From contig AZLU01000004.1 of NCBI GenBank assembly GCA_002224055.1, forward strand, positions 449,405-513,404: a stretch of 64,000 nucleotides of DNA, in the 5' to 3' direction. Positions 1-12,311 of the stretch are shown piece after piece. This DNA comes from Pezizomycotina sp. ARF18. Its lineage: Eukaryota > Ascomycota. Below the pieces are notes generated by a model that was not told the origin of the DNA, made no database searches, and worked only from the letters and a program-made list of their open reading frames with translations. A program made the position numbers and the translations under genes. Position 1 is the first letter of the stretch, and each line of letters starts with the position of its first letter.

Positions 1-3000
1 CCCACGCGTATGTCTAGAGTATCCTTTCCACGCATCTTTTTCAACGCTACGTTTTCGTCGAATGATTTCGAGAACCTTCATAGGGCTGGTGTATTGGTGT
101 ACGAGAGCCGGAAAGCAGCATGATATGGCGGTTTCAGATTCTATCAGATTTGCTTTCCGTAGAAGATCTCTATCTGGAACATAGAAATATTTCGTGATGA
201 CCAGCGAGACATATTGCCACCATGTGACAGCGTACAACGGAGGGTTCGACTTTAATATTACTCGCATCTCAAGAAGAGTCTTAAAATTTCAACCCAGCTA
301 GTTCGGTACTCTTGCATTTTTCTTCCCTCTCGCTGAGACAAACGTATGGCCATCCCCCCTATTGCTGTGGAAAAAAAAAAAACACTAATACTGGCAAATA
401 AGCAAATAAAACCACTAGGCTTCGGTTAAGAATAATGTATCGACCTACAGCGTATAGTCACATATATATACACAAAGCAATAAATTAGATTCGATTAATT
501 TTACCTCGTATCAGGACCATGACATAAGACCGATTGATGCTACTTGGTACATTCGAACCATCTGTTTAATTACGAATTCTTGTCTCAACAGCACGAGATG
601 GCCACGGATTCCGTATAGTATTTGGAAGTGGAGCTTTAAATAACCACCATGAGAAGTACGCTACATAACGAGGCAGTATTAGGCACTAACATTTATAGGC
701 GCCCATAGCTGTATCACTTAGTGTTTTCGCGGTTGATAGTGATACGAGCGATATTGAAATTTGGTCCAGCAGAGAGCCAAAGATAGAGGCCACAACCGCT
801 ATAGCTATATCTCCACATCTACGTAGTCTTGTAATCGCTCTTCTAAGTACAACCCTGTACGGGATCACAGACTCGGGGTAGTTACGCCATGAAGTGAGTA
901 CACCGGAAGTAGGAGATAGTACGATAGAGTTTCAAACAAGAATTCGGGCGAGTGTACGATATTGATTTCGTACCAATTTCGCGCACCCCGATAACGAGCG
1001 GTACGACCGCTCTGACTAGATGATCGCAGCAGGATATTTATTATCCGAGATAAAACGGCGCGGTTGCCAACATGATAGCTAAACACCGCCAGGTTTCGCC
1101 TGAAAGCTTGGGTAGATTCCGTGGATTCGCGTATGCGTTTATGAAGATCACTTATCATACCTGTAGCCAGAGTTATTGCGTAGACTCCAGATAACTAGGC
1201 ACTGCAACGACGATGATGTGAACGAATTAGACGCACTTCTTCTGAAACACACGAGCACATGATATCTGAGACTTCTCGAGCCACAACTCCCAGGTCGCTG
1301 AGAAGCGTGATATTAAGGAGAACGGAACTCCAGCGGATGCAGTTCCATCACCGCCTTTCAATGTTTTAGGGAAGGTTCTACAAAGGATAGTAGCACATTA
1401 TTTAACGTTCTTGATCATGACTAACTGCGTTAGTATTCTAATATATAGCAGTATACGACAAAGAATAATATTGGAACATACGATAACCTCCAGTGGATAG
1501 TTCTATTTGAACGAACAAGCGGATGGGTGATAGTAACATTCGAACGGACAAGCTGCTGAACATGATTCTATACTAATAATCGAGATATTCAAATATAAAT
1601 CCATCTCACAAGTTTCATGTCTGTGGAGCTGAGTACCGTCATTGATCATAGGATGGATCTTGAGATTCGTACAGTTCAACACGGCCGATAGAGCCCTTTA
1701 AGTATTACTAAATGTATGATTATACTAAATAAAAGTTCGTCGGATTCACGCACAGAAAACTCTGTTTCATAGCGTTCACAATCGGGGACCATAGTTTTTT
1801 ATATTTTGTGTTCCATTAGTGAGTCTATTTGATATTCATCCAGAATATTCCCGTATGCCGCCTACGATGATAGTATCGTTAGAAGCCGTTAAAACATTCG
1901 ATAAGTTTTGTCACGGAGCACAGCTTCTAATAACGGCATGAAGCTATGCTGTCCCGGTGCCGTATATTATCAGATTTCTTTTTCAGGAATAACGTGCGTT
2001 CCCGAGATAAAACTACTTGGTGGCGCAAGGCGCCTGATATCATTGCAATTTGCGTTGTACAGCAGTAAATTCAATAAATGGTGGTTTTAAATTTTACTCG
2101 CACATTAAGATCGACCTAATTTGCTTGTAAACGGCCATAACAAGCCCTATCTACTGACGCCTTTAAGCCTCACGACCGTGATATATAGATCAACAAACTA
2201 CCTTAATTCTATAGCTCGAGAAGTTGAAGAGATGAGAGAGAGCGACCTGAACGCTCAAGCATAGGCGAGGAAAGGAACCTGGTCAATTTCTCCTTACGTG
2301 TGACTTTACTGACGGATTTAAACTGTATGGTTTGTGCACGTATTCGTGCTACTAGCGATACGAAGCTAAACGGGTATGCCAGCGCATATCACGAATCTTT
2401 TCGTTTGCAATTTACGAACGCGAATGATGATTGCATTTCAGGTCCGCAGGATACTGCATGCGCATGTCTTCGAACATTACTGAATTACCTATCCTTGTTG
2501 AACTCGTTTGTCTAAGGAGGCCGATCCTAGCCATTTCATACCCGTACCAATCACTGGATGCTTGCTATATTACTTCTCGAAAGATTTGCATTAGACTCAT
2601 AATCTATTTTCAAGGTAGGCTTGGATGGCAAAAATGCCCTACGGGAAACCAAGAAAGATAACTCGCCGCTGCAATTCAGTGTCGTATCATCACATCGTCG
2701 CATAATTTCCGCGTTGCTGCAAGCTTGGAGGATGAACTTCAAGACCGCCAATCTGTTCCACCCATACCATCGTAATCTACTGCAAAGAGAAAAAACTTCA
2801 AAGACGACATCTTGACAGAGCCATCCATATCTTCTTATTGGGGAACTCAACCCAGAATCTGAGTTGATCGTACTGAATACCCAATCGCACTCGCAGGTCT
2901 GAGCGAATATTTCAGTGAGAGTCCTCAAGTCCAACATCACTGCCCAGGATATGGAAACTCAAACACGCTTCAGGACATCTTATATCTCGAGAGACGACAG

Positions 3001-6000
3001 CATTCATGGGGAGACGTAAAACCATTGGATACTTATTTCGAAGAACTGACAATAAACGAAGTGCTCTGTGTTGACGGCTGATAGCGCAATAGAATCGTAA
3101 AGTAGACTGAATACTTCGATCTGCCCCATAAAGAAAGGCGTTTCATGCTACAACTGAAATTGTGATAAAGGGCTTTGCAGGCCAATCGTAAAGTCGGTAA
3201 AGGCATTTAACTTGTAACTGCGTAGTCATCTAACCTACAAACCACGAAAGCCAAAGCACGTCTAAATGATATGGCCCTTATCCGAAAAATGCGAAGAGAG
3301 AAATCAGTAGATTATTTGTTCACTTGTCGGGCTGCGTTAGTTAAGCTAAGCCGTGAAAGGTATCTTGTAGAATGTATCGCTATAGGGCCTTGGAGTTGTC
3401 GCGCGGTGCATGTCCGATATCGATTCGGCTCATGCGAATCAGTATCGATCATGGGTGAATTATCCATCAGAACAAGCTAGACATTATTGATCCCGAAGTT
3501 TGAAAGGATAGAAGAAAAGAAGAAAGGCAGTGAAAAAGGCAGAAGAATCGAAAACACACAAGCAATCCTTCAAGGACTGGAGTTAGGTTTCTTGTCCTAT
3601 GCTCTAGACTTTCGTAGCATACCCTACATTTCTACATATACTTACCCATCAACCTATATCCAGAAGCGTAATATCCCTGGAGGACCGTTCCTATAATGTT
3701 AACAAGTAGTTTCCTGCGCTTCGTCGATACAAATTCCAGCACATAAAATTCCTATTGGACGGAACGGCTAGATCTCGCAACCGACGGATAAGCCTTTGGG
3801 TCGAACAAGAAGTTTCAGGACTATTCGGATATTTAGCGCTAGGATGGAAACTTTCTATCAAATATCTACTTTCACGGTTTCCAATATTAAGGCGATAGAT
3901 AGTTAATGATTTCGGAAACAAAACATCATAAATAGATAGCGCTAATAATCCAATGAAATCTTCCCGACTTCATCTATCACGATAGTGGTGTCTTCTCTAA
4001 TCTCCAACAAGTGGAAGATAGCAGTGTTAGATGCTACCAGTGAAATCTTCTAGTAAAGGCAAGAATGGGCTCCCATATAAGTCACAACTTAAAGGCCAAA
4101 GCTCGATTCATAGAGAACAAGCAAGGCATGAAAATCACGTATTCCAAATCTAACCATGATACACCCTCCGAAGCTTCACAAACTCAATACTGATATCCCT
4201 GAAGTAGAAGCCTAATCTGTGATTACACGAATGCGCAAATAGAAAAATCTAACCATTCAACGGAGAGTACCCTAGATAGGAAGTCCGTTTTTTCTACCGT
4301 ATGAAGACGAGCACATTCCCGGCGTTCCATAGAACATCGGAAGCGTTAAGCCCTGTTTACGTGCAGACTCGGAGATGGTGGCTAGGTTAAAGAGATGACA
4401 AGAGAATTACAGCGAAGAACAACAGGTCACATATTGTCAATAACGCACATCAAAAGAGGGAATTATAATCCAAATGTGGTATACGGTAGAGCGGTACTAC
4501 GGTGGCATCAAACGCCTTAAATATCCTATTACGTTGCCTACCGCTCCAACGGAAGGCATAAAACTAGGAGCCACCCGCCAATACAAACCTCTTTTTCTAC
4601 ATCATCGAACGAGTTCGTTATTGCACATAAAAACAGGATCGAGGCTCGATAAATTTATGTACATCGGTATTTCTGGGACGATTTGTAAAATTTGCTTACG
4701 AACTAAAGCTGTAATGGATTAATTGATCGGCAATAAACTCCGTCTAAAATTCCCCGAAGAACAGTCAACATAATGCATTTCCGTTGGACTACGAGCGACA
4801 CGGGCTTGTTTTGAGCACATACTACACCTTACAGAATTTGGCCCCGGGATTTACATATTCGCGGGTTTTTTAGAGTCCGTCTATCATTATCTCTCAACAA
4901 CGTAGCCTCTAAGCATATTTGCTGCCGTTAAGCGTAAACACAGGGGACAATTGATAGGTATGCGCAACAACCATTGTTCCCCGTACACATCCAGCATACT
5001 TTCCACTGGATGTCTAGTACAAAGCAGGACTTCAAGCTTGGGCAATTCACTGAAGGACCCATAGCGTTCACGCCGAAGAACAGACAGAACGAACTAGCGA
5101 ACATGAACATACGAAACGTACGAAGAACGGGGGCGAATAACAATCCAACGAGAACTAGAAAGTCTGTCGAGAAAGTCTGTCGACGGAGTACATGAGCTGT
5201 TCGTGTATAATTGCCTTTATTCAATCTTCTATCATTATTTATAGTTAAAATCGTACGTTTGTTCCAGGTACTATTTTTGTCTTGCGAGCAGTCCGATGGA
5301 TTCGTCATGGATGGCGATGTAAATTGAATAACCTCTCAGTTTCGAAAATTTTACATACGCGGTGATTGTGGAGCGATTGGTAGATACGTCGATGTAGCCT
5401 TATATTTCGTTTTTATTTCAGAATGTTTGATATCAACAAAGTAAACAATTAATTAGTAAAACGGTATTTTATATTCTCAATGTGTTCCTCGAAAGCCATA
5501 AATAGTGTAATGATAGGAAGTATGCTGCTGTTGTGCTATAAGACAACTGATTGAAAATGTAGAATTTTTTGATCAGAGTCCTGATTAGCATACCACCTTC
5601 AAGCAAAGTATATACATCCTTATGCTCCTTTGACTATCTTTCTCCCTTTGATTCAGAAGTACACCAACTCTTTCCTTACCTCGGAAGAAGATTGGACCAA
5701 TTTGCATTCATTGTTCTGTTTAGTTTTCACCCTAATGGTTTCTATCGTTGGTGCGTTTTTGGAAAAGTTGGAATACTCAAGGAGCTTTGAAGAGAGGATA
5801 TAGGCTTCAAGCGAGATGTACCTCTCTCAACCTTGTTTCTAGCTGCCCTTGATGGGGTAAGATTCCATCTGTTACTGGGAGCTGTTTAATGTTGCCTAGT
5901 TTGAGATCTTTCATGGGGGAATTACCCCAAATGAAGAATGTAAGCTTCCTTAGGAATAAAGGGTTAATCCTTTGAAGATCTACAGTAAATAGAACCATAG

Positions 6001-6200
6001 GTAGAATAAACAAAGGCCATGGAAACAAAACCTGGAGGTATTCCTTTGGAGATTGTAGTTTTTATCGATGGCTGCTATTAGTCCTGCACCCTTATGTTAG
6101 AGGGGATGTAGGCTTAAAGGGACCAGATGCCCGCTGGCTCGTCGGAAGCTTATGGATTTTCTTATCCTTCGCTCTTCTGTGCCTCTTCTTACAGTGTATT
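1..6200. other. Gene-empty TpA-rich stretch
   Basis: No gene is supported here. Open frames of 60-130 codons occur on both strands but none shows a recognisable domain, splice structure or coding-like composition. They are about what random sequence of this base content would give. Base content is AT-leaning with many TpA steps and retained CpG. Around 5.5-6.1 kb the composition starts to resemble the gene block that follows, but the frames there are short and broken and I could not name them. Confidence 0.6.
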
Positions 6201-6294
6201 CCGACCTCTCTACCATATTCCCTCTCATCTCATTGACTTACCGAGCCACTCATTAAGAGACTAGATCCATAAAATTGAAGAACACTCTTTCAAT

Positions 6295-7129
6295 ATGTCA
6301 CTCAACCAGTGTGCCGTTTGTACCAACGGCGATTCAGGATCAGAGCTTAAAATCTGCGTCAACTGCAAAGCTATCGCGTACTGCTCCACAAAATGCCAAA
6401 AGAAAGACTTGCCGCTGCACGGGCTTCTATGCGATCAATATGCAAAAATGCCACCCAGCCGTGCGTACCGCCTACTTCCGAGGGATGCTCTTTCGTCGCG
6501 GCATTCGCTTCCCGGCAGACGACGAGAAGCCAATCCTCGTATGGGTCCCATCTTTCTAGACGGGGATATCGAAGTTGATCTATTCCTTCTCGATTGGAAG
6601 ACGACACATAGTAGCTGTAATTCGACGCGTATCACGGCAAATTACAAGAGTAAACAGCCCTTGGCTGGTTCTATAAAGCTATTGCGCCGTGTGGAGTTCG
6701 ATATCGGTAACGAAAGCGAGAACAAATGCCTTCATGCTCTCAACGGCGGGAAAGCGAAAACAAATGGAAGGGAAACGTACTTGCCGTCAAAGATAAGAGC
6801 GATTGCCTCCCTCCGAGCCGGGAGTACGGGCTCAAACCGTCAATATCAACTTTGCCGATTTTAAAAACATCGTCGACCATTATATGCACGACAAACGCTC
6901 GTCGGACTGTCATGGTTACCTTGTTTGACTTTGACGGTCATTGAGGCCTGATGACATTCTGGAGTATCTAGAATTCAAGCAGTGAGTCTGTGAAACCTGT
7001 TTTTTTTTTTTTTTTTTTTTCGTTTCTGGTTGCCTTGATATCTCGTCTGATCTTCCTTGTAGGACACTGCCGGACGATCAAGAAATCCTAATTTTTAGGA
7101 CCCGAAAAACCTACGAGTGTACCTTGTAA
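6295..7129 (+). CDS. MYND-type zinc finger protein (frame-broken)
   Basis: The protein opens with a MYND zinc finger at residues 6-46: CAVC, then CVNC, then YCSTKCQ, then HGLLC. This is the C-x2-C / C-x2-C / C-x3-C / H-x3-C ligand pattern of zf-MYND, a domain that usually binds protein partners. After the finger the sense passes to another frame (reads RFPADDEKPILVWVPSF), returns to the first at about 6,560 (LDGDIEVDLFLLDW), and moves to a third near 6,840 (FADFKNIVDHYMHDK). That block resembles the body of fungal MYND proteins of unknown function. An intron with GTGAGT at 6982 and TTGTAG ending at 7062 contains a 21-T run; the last exon reads TLPDDQEILIFRTRKTYECT. Start chosen at the ATG directly before the finger. 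At least three frame changes with conserved residues suggest sequence indels or recent decay. The end could lie further downstream if the GTAAGT at 7126 is another donor. Confidence 0.7.
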
Positions 7130-7490
7130 GTATCCATGCCGCTGCAACACCACTAAAAACCAAGGATAGCCATGCTGACGTGAAGCGGCAGTTCCTCAAC
7201 CAGCAGCGAGGTTAAAAAGTGCAATATTTCAAGGAATAAAACGTTAAGTCTGAGGGCTGAAGATTGAATGAAAATTCTGGGAGAATATTGTGTTGGCCCT
7301 AATACTGTGGTCTATTTACCGATCTAACGGTAGAAATATCGCGGCTACTTGCAAATATTCTCAGCCAAGGATGTACCCTAAACAATCTGAATTAGACCAT
7401 GTAACTCCGCGAGAATAGCTAGTTGGGACGAAGGATCCTAAAAAAAAAAAAAAAAAAAAACCTTCCACCAACCTGTATCATTAACTTCTT

Positions 7491-7665
7491 CAGTCGCCAC
7501 TAATCGGATGTTTAGCAGACCGGCTTCGTAAGAACGTGTATGATCAAGCAGCTAAATCGGATGTTTAAAAGGGCGATTTTACTAGAAGATAGATATTTCA
7601 GTAGCCAAGCCGGATTTCCAAAAGACCGACTTCGCTAGGACATATCCAATCCAGCAGTTACACAA
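7491..7665. repeat. Degenerate minisatellite, about 50-58 bp unit, 3 copies plus a partial
   Basis: Units begin at about 7491, 7549, 7599 and 7652. Each starts with CAG, then has (T/C)CGGATGTTT or a close variant, then AAAGACCG(A/G)CTTCG or a variant. Copies differ by many substitutions, so the array is old. It lies just after a 21-A run (7440-7460) and beside the 3' end of the minus-strand gene ending at 7671. Confidence 0.5.
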
Positions 7666-7670
7666 AGATA

Positions 7671-8204
7671 TCATCCCAACCCTTGGTTCGTCGGCATTTG
7701 TTTCTCGTCTGATATTTCGCCCCATATCTTAAACGAGTAGTAACCTGTCTCCAATTTACCTTCTTACCAATCAGAGCCTCTAGGCTGTACCGAGCAAGGC
7801 GATAAGTCATGTCCTTGACCTTGGAATAGCGTTAAGCTTACCGTCCGTGCGGGTTGGTTTCAAGTACAAGGCAGTTCGAGTATGAGCCGCGAAGAGCATT
7901 TTAGGCACCAAAAGCGTAAGCAAGATACTCACAGGGTAGGCATAGGATTTTCGCAGGGCTTTGCCATTCACCATGCGGATCATCGGTGTATCCCTGGGCA
8001 GGGATAAGCGGCACTTAAACACACGTGCTGTGGCATTACGCGATATCTTGCGTCCTGTACCCCAAGGAGCTGTTTTTTTTTTTTTTCTTTCCTTTTTCCT
8101 TTCTCCCTTATTCCCTTTCCATCGGTTCGCACTTGGGTCGGAATTTCCTTTGAATATTTTCAATACTTTGGGAAGCTCCAAACATTGACGCCGTGAAACG
8201 CAAT
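7671..8204 (-). CDS. Uncharacterised spliced gene (partial model)
   Basis: On the minus strand an exon of coding character follows an acceptor (GGGGTACAG) near 8061. It reads RKISRNATARVFKCRLSL and PRDTPMIRMVNGKALRKSYA, and ends at a GTGAGT donor near 7937. A second coding-like piece reads ALYLKPTRTDGKLNAIP. A third near 7,790-7,680 reads YRLARYSLEALIGK and, in the next frame, KLETGYYSFKIWGEISDE, closing with a TGA at 7671-7673. A poly-A/purine-rich tract sits in the intron before the first exon. The start is not fixed: ATG candidates lie near 8204. I do not recognise the family. Basic and aromatic residues are frequent and no signal peptide or membrane segment is visible. At least one frame change is needed. 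Confidence 0.35.
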
Positions 8205-8879
8205 ATTCCACTCGAATTCTGTGAAACGGGGCACGGGTTCGGCCGAGCGGGAATCTGCGGAATATTGGAAATTTGCCGCCGCACTAAAAAAAAAAAAAAA
8301 AAAAGTCAACCTCAATGAAGGCCGGCTGTATCAACCAAAAAAAAAAAAAAAAACGATGATGATGATAGTTAAAGGCAGGATATCACCCAAGAAAGTGTAT
8401 CTAATGATGCTGTGTTTCCCAACGCGCTAAGCAACCGTAGGTGAAGGATTAAAAACGCCTCGAACCTCGCCTCGTCGGTGCCGTACGCCATTACCAGGAT
8501 GTTGCGGCAAACCTTCTGGAGTCTGGGCGTCTTGGTGAAGCTCTAATAAGTGGGGAAGAAAAATATCCCGTTATAGATAACGATAGCGGCTTGGTATTCG
8601 CAGCATCTATGAAAGGTTCTACGGCACTGCAGGGCTTGGTCATGTCCGAATGAGAAGAAAAAGCACCGGATAAGTAGCTGCCTCTGGATAGCAACGTTTC
8701 TGAGCGACCGAAGAGTATAGTCATATATACCGTACGATAATGAGATGCTGTGATCTTCTTTGAACCAAATTCTCGATGTTTATAATTAGATCGTGATGTT
8801 CGGGATTGAAGAGTTTTCGGAGTTGGTGTGAAGGAGCTCAGAGGATCGAGTGAGCCCTTCAAGATACCTTATCCCTGGG

Positions 8880-9250
8880 GAATAAATAATAAAAAGATAA
8901 AAATAAATAAATGAATATAAATGAATATAAATAAATTAAATAAATTAAATAAATAATAAATTAAAATAAATGAATGAAAATAGATAAATAATAATAATAA
9001 TAATAATAATAATATTAATAATACTAATAATATTAATAATAATAAGGTGGATAAATTTTTTTTTTTTTGGTTAGTTTATTTAATTCGGCAGTGTGGACCG
9101 TTGAGTTTTTTTTTTTTTTTTTTTTTTCTTTTTTCAAAACGATTGAATCCCAAATAAAATAGTTGTAAGGATAAATGGATAATTTTTAATTTAATTGATT
9201 ATTATTATTATTATTATTATTTATTATTATTTTTTTTTTTTTTTTTCAAT
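8880..9250. repeat. AT-rich low-complexity block with AAT and ATT microsatellites
   Basis: The block begins with AAAT/AATA-type repeats (8881-8990), passes into (AAT)n at about 8991-9045, and continues with poly-T runs near 9057 and 9107-9127. It ends with (ATT)n at about 9199-9230 and another poly-T. The AAT and ATT arrays are complementary, so they form an imperfect inverted repeat around roughly 150 bp. Confidence 0.8.
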
Positions 9251-9351
9251 TTGATTCCTTATTTTCATCTCATCGTCAAATCTCGACATGAAAACATCGA
9301 ACGACTCTCGGAAACAGAACCACCAGAAGATCAATCACTGTACGAACCCTA

Positions 9352-9870
9352 GCTAGACGGCGATGACGATGTTGGCACGTAACCTTGTTGCGAACAGGCC
9401 AACGGTCGACATTTCGCTCATGTCACCCTCGCGTTCAACCGCCTCCCTTGGTCTTTTTTCCGCCTTGTGTTGGGGAGCCTCAAGATTTCTGATATGTCGA
9501 CACCACTAGCTCGGCATCAGGAGGCGAGTTCCAGCAAATTGAACTTGTGATCACGACGAGCCCATGGTGGTTTGGTTATCTCAGCCGTTGAGATTGGCCT
9601 GTAAGAATCCCTGCAAAATTTGATTTGATCTGAGAGTGGAAAAGGATAAGAAGGGGTGAAAAGGAAAGACAAATGGGGTAAAGGGGCGAGGGTCACTGAT
9701 GGTTGGGTACGTATACTTACGTCGCTCTCCCACGTCCAGGCCATTTCAACTCATGGATTGGAAACGAAATTCTTTGCCTGCATGCCCTTCTTACGCGGTA
9801 GTCGGCATTGAGAGTCGACATCTCCTTGTTAGATTTGGATCCTTTGAGCGGGGTATTGGGATATGATACA
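9352..9870 (-). CDS. Uncharacterised spliced gene, 3' half
   Basis: A first minus-strand exon (about 9870-9721) has coding-like readings MSTLNADYRVRR and MAWTWESD, followed by a GTAAGT donor at about 9720. A CT-rich intron ends at a TTACAG acceptor near 9603. The next exon reads TAEITKPPWARRDHKFNLLE, then AELVVSTYQ, then in another frame EAPQHKAEKRPREAVEREGD and STVGLFATRLRANIVIAV, ending at a stop near 9352. The C-terminus is charged and then hydrophobic. I cannot assign a family. Splice sites, low stop density along the chosen reading and biased composition support a real gene. The phases do not join cleanly, so one or more indels are present. Confidence 0.35.
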
Positions 9871-10559
9871 CCGTTATAGCGGTAGATGAATACCACCGTC
9901 CTTTTTTAGAAAAGGAACAGGGGGGAAGAAACGCTAAATATTGAGTCGTGATCGAGAAAAAAGAATGTGATTCAGACAGGTCTTGAATTTAGAGGCCGCG
10001 TTTCGATTACGATATACCTTTGTTTTTTTTTTATTTTTATTTCCCCTCGACTCATGGCAACAGTATATTGCCAAAATGGCTCTACTGTCAGGCGCTGATA
10101 TGCAAATATAGTATTCTTTCCTTTTGCGTATCACTGCAGCTGCGATCGTCAAACTTTTTCGCCGTTTTGAATGTGGGGATCCGGAGGCGAGTCTTAGGAG
10201 ATTTGGGGCTTCGAAATATCCTGTATACTTTTTGATCTAACTAAACCGTTTGCTTCCTAGCTCCTTTGCGCGCATTTCGGTCCCTCTATCCGTTCAGGCA
10301 CGCCCCCCAAAAAAGCAAGAACTTTTTCCGTTTTCGTTTGTATTCCTCAAGATCTCCGAACTCTTCGTTCTGAGTTCGAGAAGAATATATCTGTAGAATG
10401 GGAAAAAATGAAAGAAAAAGAAAATAAATGCTGACTTTATTTTTATCTTATTGTTAAATTTTAAATTTTATTTTTATTTTATATATTTGATATTTTGCCT
10501 GTGCCTCATTGCCGTACACTAACATCCCTGCTTTAGGAGTCGATATTTATACAATTGCT

Positions 10560-11570
10560 GATATAGCTATATGAAGCGCGAAATGGATGGCGCTGCAACA
10601 AAAAATTTCATTTCTCATTTCGCTTCATATTGGGCCGAAGGCATCAAAGGAGCTTCCATGTTCGAATTTCCAAATTCCAATTCTTGGAAAGAGGGTCCCT
10701 ATTAGCTGGAGAAATTTCGCTTTGCGATAAACTGAAAACCATGCATACTCGAACCATGGAGACGTGGCTAATTTGACCTTTTGGTATGAGCAACTCATCT
10801 TCACACACGCCGTCGCGCGGTCAAAATAGAGTGGGGCGGCTTTTTGATTTGTCAATCGCTATTTTCAATATTACCTCTATTTTTCCACCAGTTCAAGTAT
10901 ATTGAATTGGATGATCTTCCTTCCTTGGCGGGTAAATTGAGCAACTGCGTCTTTCAGATCATATTCATTTGCTTTTTTTCCCCAGCATGTCCTTTACTTC
11001 GTTCCTAACCTTCACAGCTCCGGGGTCTTTAACTAACTAGCTACGTGCTTTATACTTTGGTAGGGCGGCCGGCGCTGTCGGAAGATTGGCCGATGCTTTG
11101 GCGCAATTAGGGCTGTGTCCTTCCGTCTATAGTCAACAATGGTCGTTACAGTGCCGCAGGAACCCACCAAATCACGACAGAATATTAGTTGGATGATTCT
11201 ATGACATTTTTCTTTCTTTCTATGGCTTCTTTTTCTTTTCTGAGGATGTTAGACGTTTCTATGATGATCCGTCGCTCTCGAACCTTATCCGGGCGCTTTA
11301 CCAATGCCTTCTCCGGCAATTCATCTCTACCGTTGGGGCGCAGCGATATTCTTGTTATGACTGTCGTGTCACAAATACGCCATGTTCCGTTAACAGATGA
11401 GAAATTTTTCAGTCACGATCTTGTAATCCTAGCTCGGGGTCCCGGTATTGATGAGGGTTCTTCGCCTCTCCTCCCTACTAGCAAAGAAACGAAAAGACAA
11501 ATGGTCGAGGTACTTCCTTGCCTTGCCAAAGACTGCCAGTCGACTAATTTCGTTATCTTTACCTTTTGAA
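10560..11570 (+). pseudogene. Decayed or frame-broken coding debris, family unknown
   Basis: Several short plus-strand readings look coding. They are SYWAEGIKGASMFEFPNS near 10,630, FKYIELDDLPSLAGKLSNCV near 10,895 after a CACCAG acceptor, AAGAVGRLADALAQLGL near 11,070, and RFYDDPSLSNLIRALYQC near 11,255. They lie in different frames and are separated by stops and T-rich spacers. An uninterrupted 126-codon frame runs at 11189-11569 but shares no recognisable domain and is probably out of frame with the original protein. No function can be proposed. Confidence 0.25.
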
Positions 11571-11579
11571 TTATACTTT

Positions 11580-11689
11580 TAACACATTTTATAATACTAA
11601 TATTTTGTTTACTATTATTATTACCACTATTGTCGCTATTTATTACTATTTTTTCTAAATTTTTATTCTTTATTATTATATTATTATTA

Positions 11690-11722
<33 letters not shown>

Positions 11723-11750
11723 TTATTATTTATTATTATTATTATTATCT
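11580..11750. repeat. (ATT)n microsatellite
   Basis: Nearly pure ATT/TTATT repeats fill about 11,670-11,748, preceded by AT-rich sequence with TTATTA motifs. A second large ATT array (the other is at about 9.2 kb) marks this gene block. Confidence 0.9.
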
Positions 11751-12311
11751 CCCAACTCCCTCCCTGGTAAATGTCTTGCCGCGTTCCCTGCTAAATTTTC
11801 CTTGCAACCGCTTCCAGATATGGCGGTTGCGGTCCGTTTGATAATAATTTCCAAACGCCTTAAGCTACGGCAACAATTCGACTCGATTTTCCTTCTATAC
11901 GCCAAAAAAGCGCCATAGCAACTTGGCGCTGCGGAAAACTGCGGGACTATTCTATCAACCTTGTTCTGCGAAGATTTTCGAAGTTTCAATTTTGGCGCAT
12001 GTCTACCGATCTTTTCTTTTTTCTTGATTTCCCTACCTTACACCCTTCCATTTTTTCCCTTCTCCCTGGATGGAGATGCATTCCAATTATAAAGAGCTCA
12101 ACTATCCATTGGGAGCTTATTTCAAGCCTCCGGAGTCATAGTTTTAGCCTTACGGATTAGTTCCTGCACTGATTCCTTGAACCCCTTTCTTTTTTTTATA
12201 CGGAAAGAAAACTAAATAAAAATAAGTTTACAAGATTATTGGAAGGAGTAAAAGGATCGCCTGGAATTTGGAAGTTTAGCGCGAAACCCAACATCAAGAA
12301 GACTCAAGATT

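Noticed and set aside
5500-6120. Possible mobile-element protein remnant
   Set aside because: Short coding-like phrases occur but no transposase, reverse transcriptase or integrase motif can be seen.
7491-7665. Possible CRISPR-like array
   Set aside because: Units are degenerate and directly tandem with no unique spacers, and the genome is eukaryotic. It is a minisatellite.
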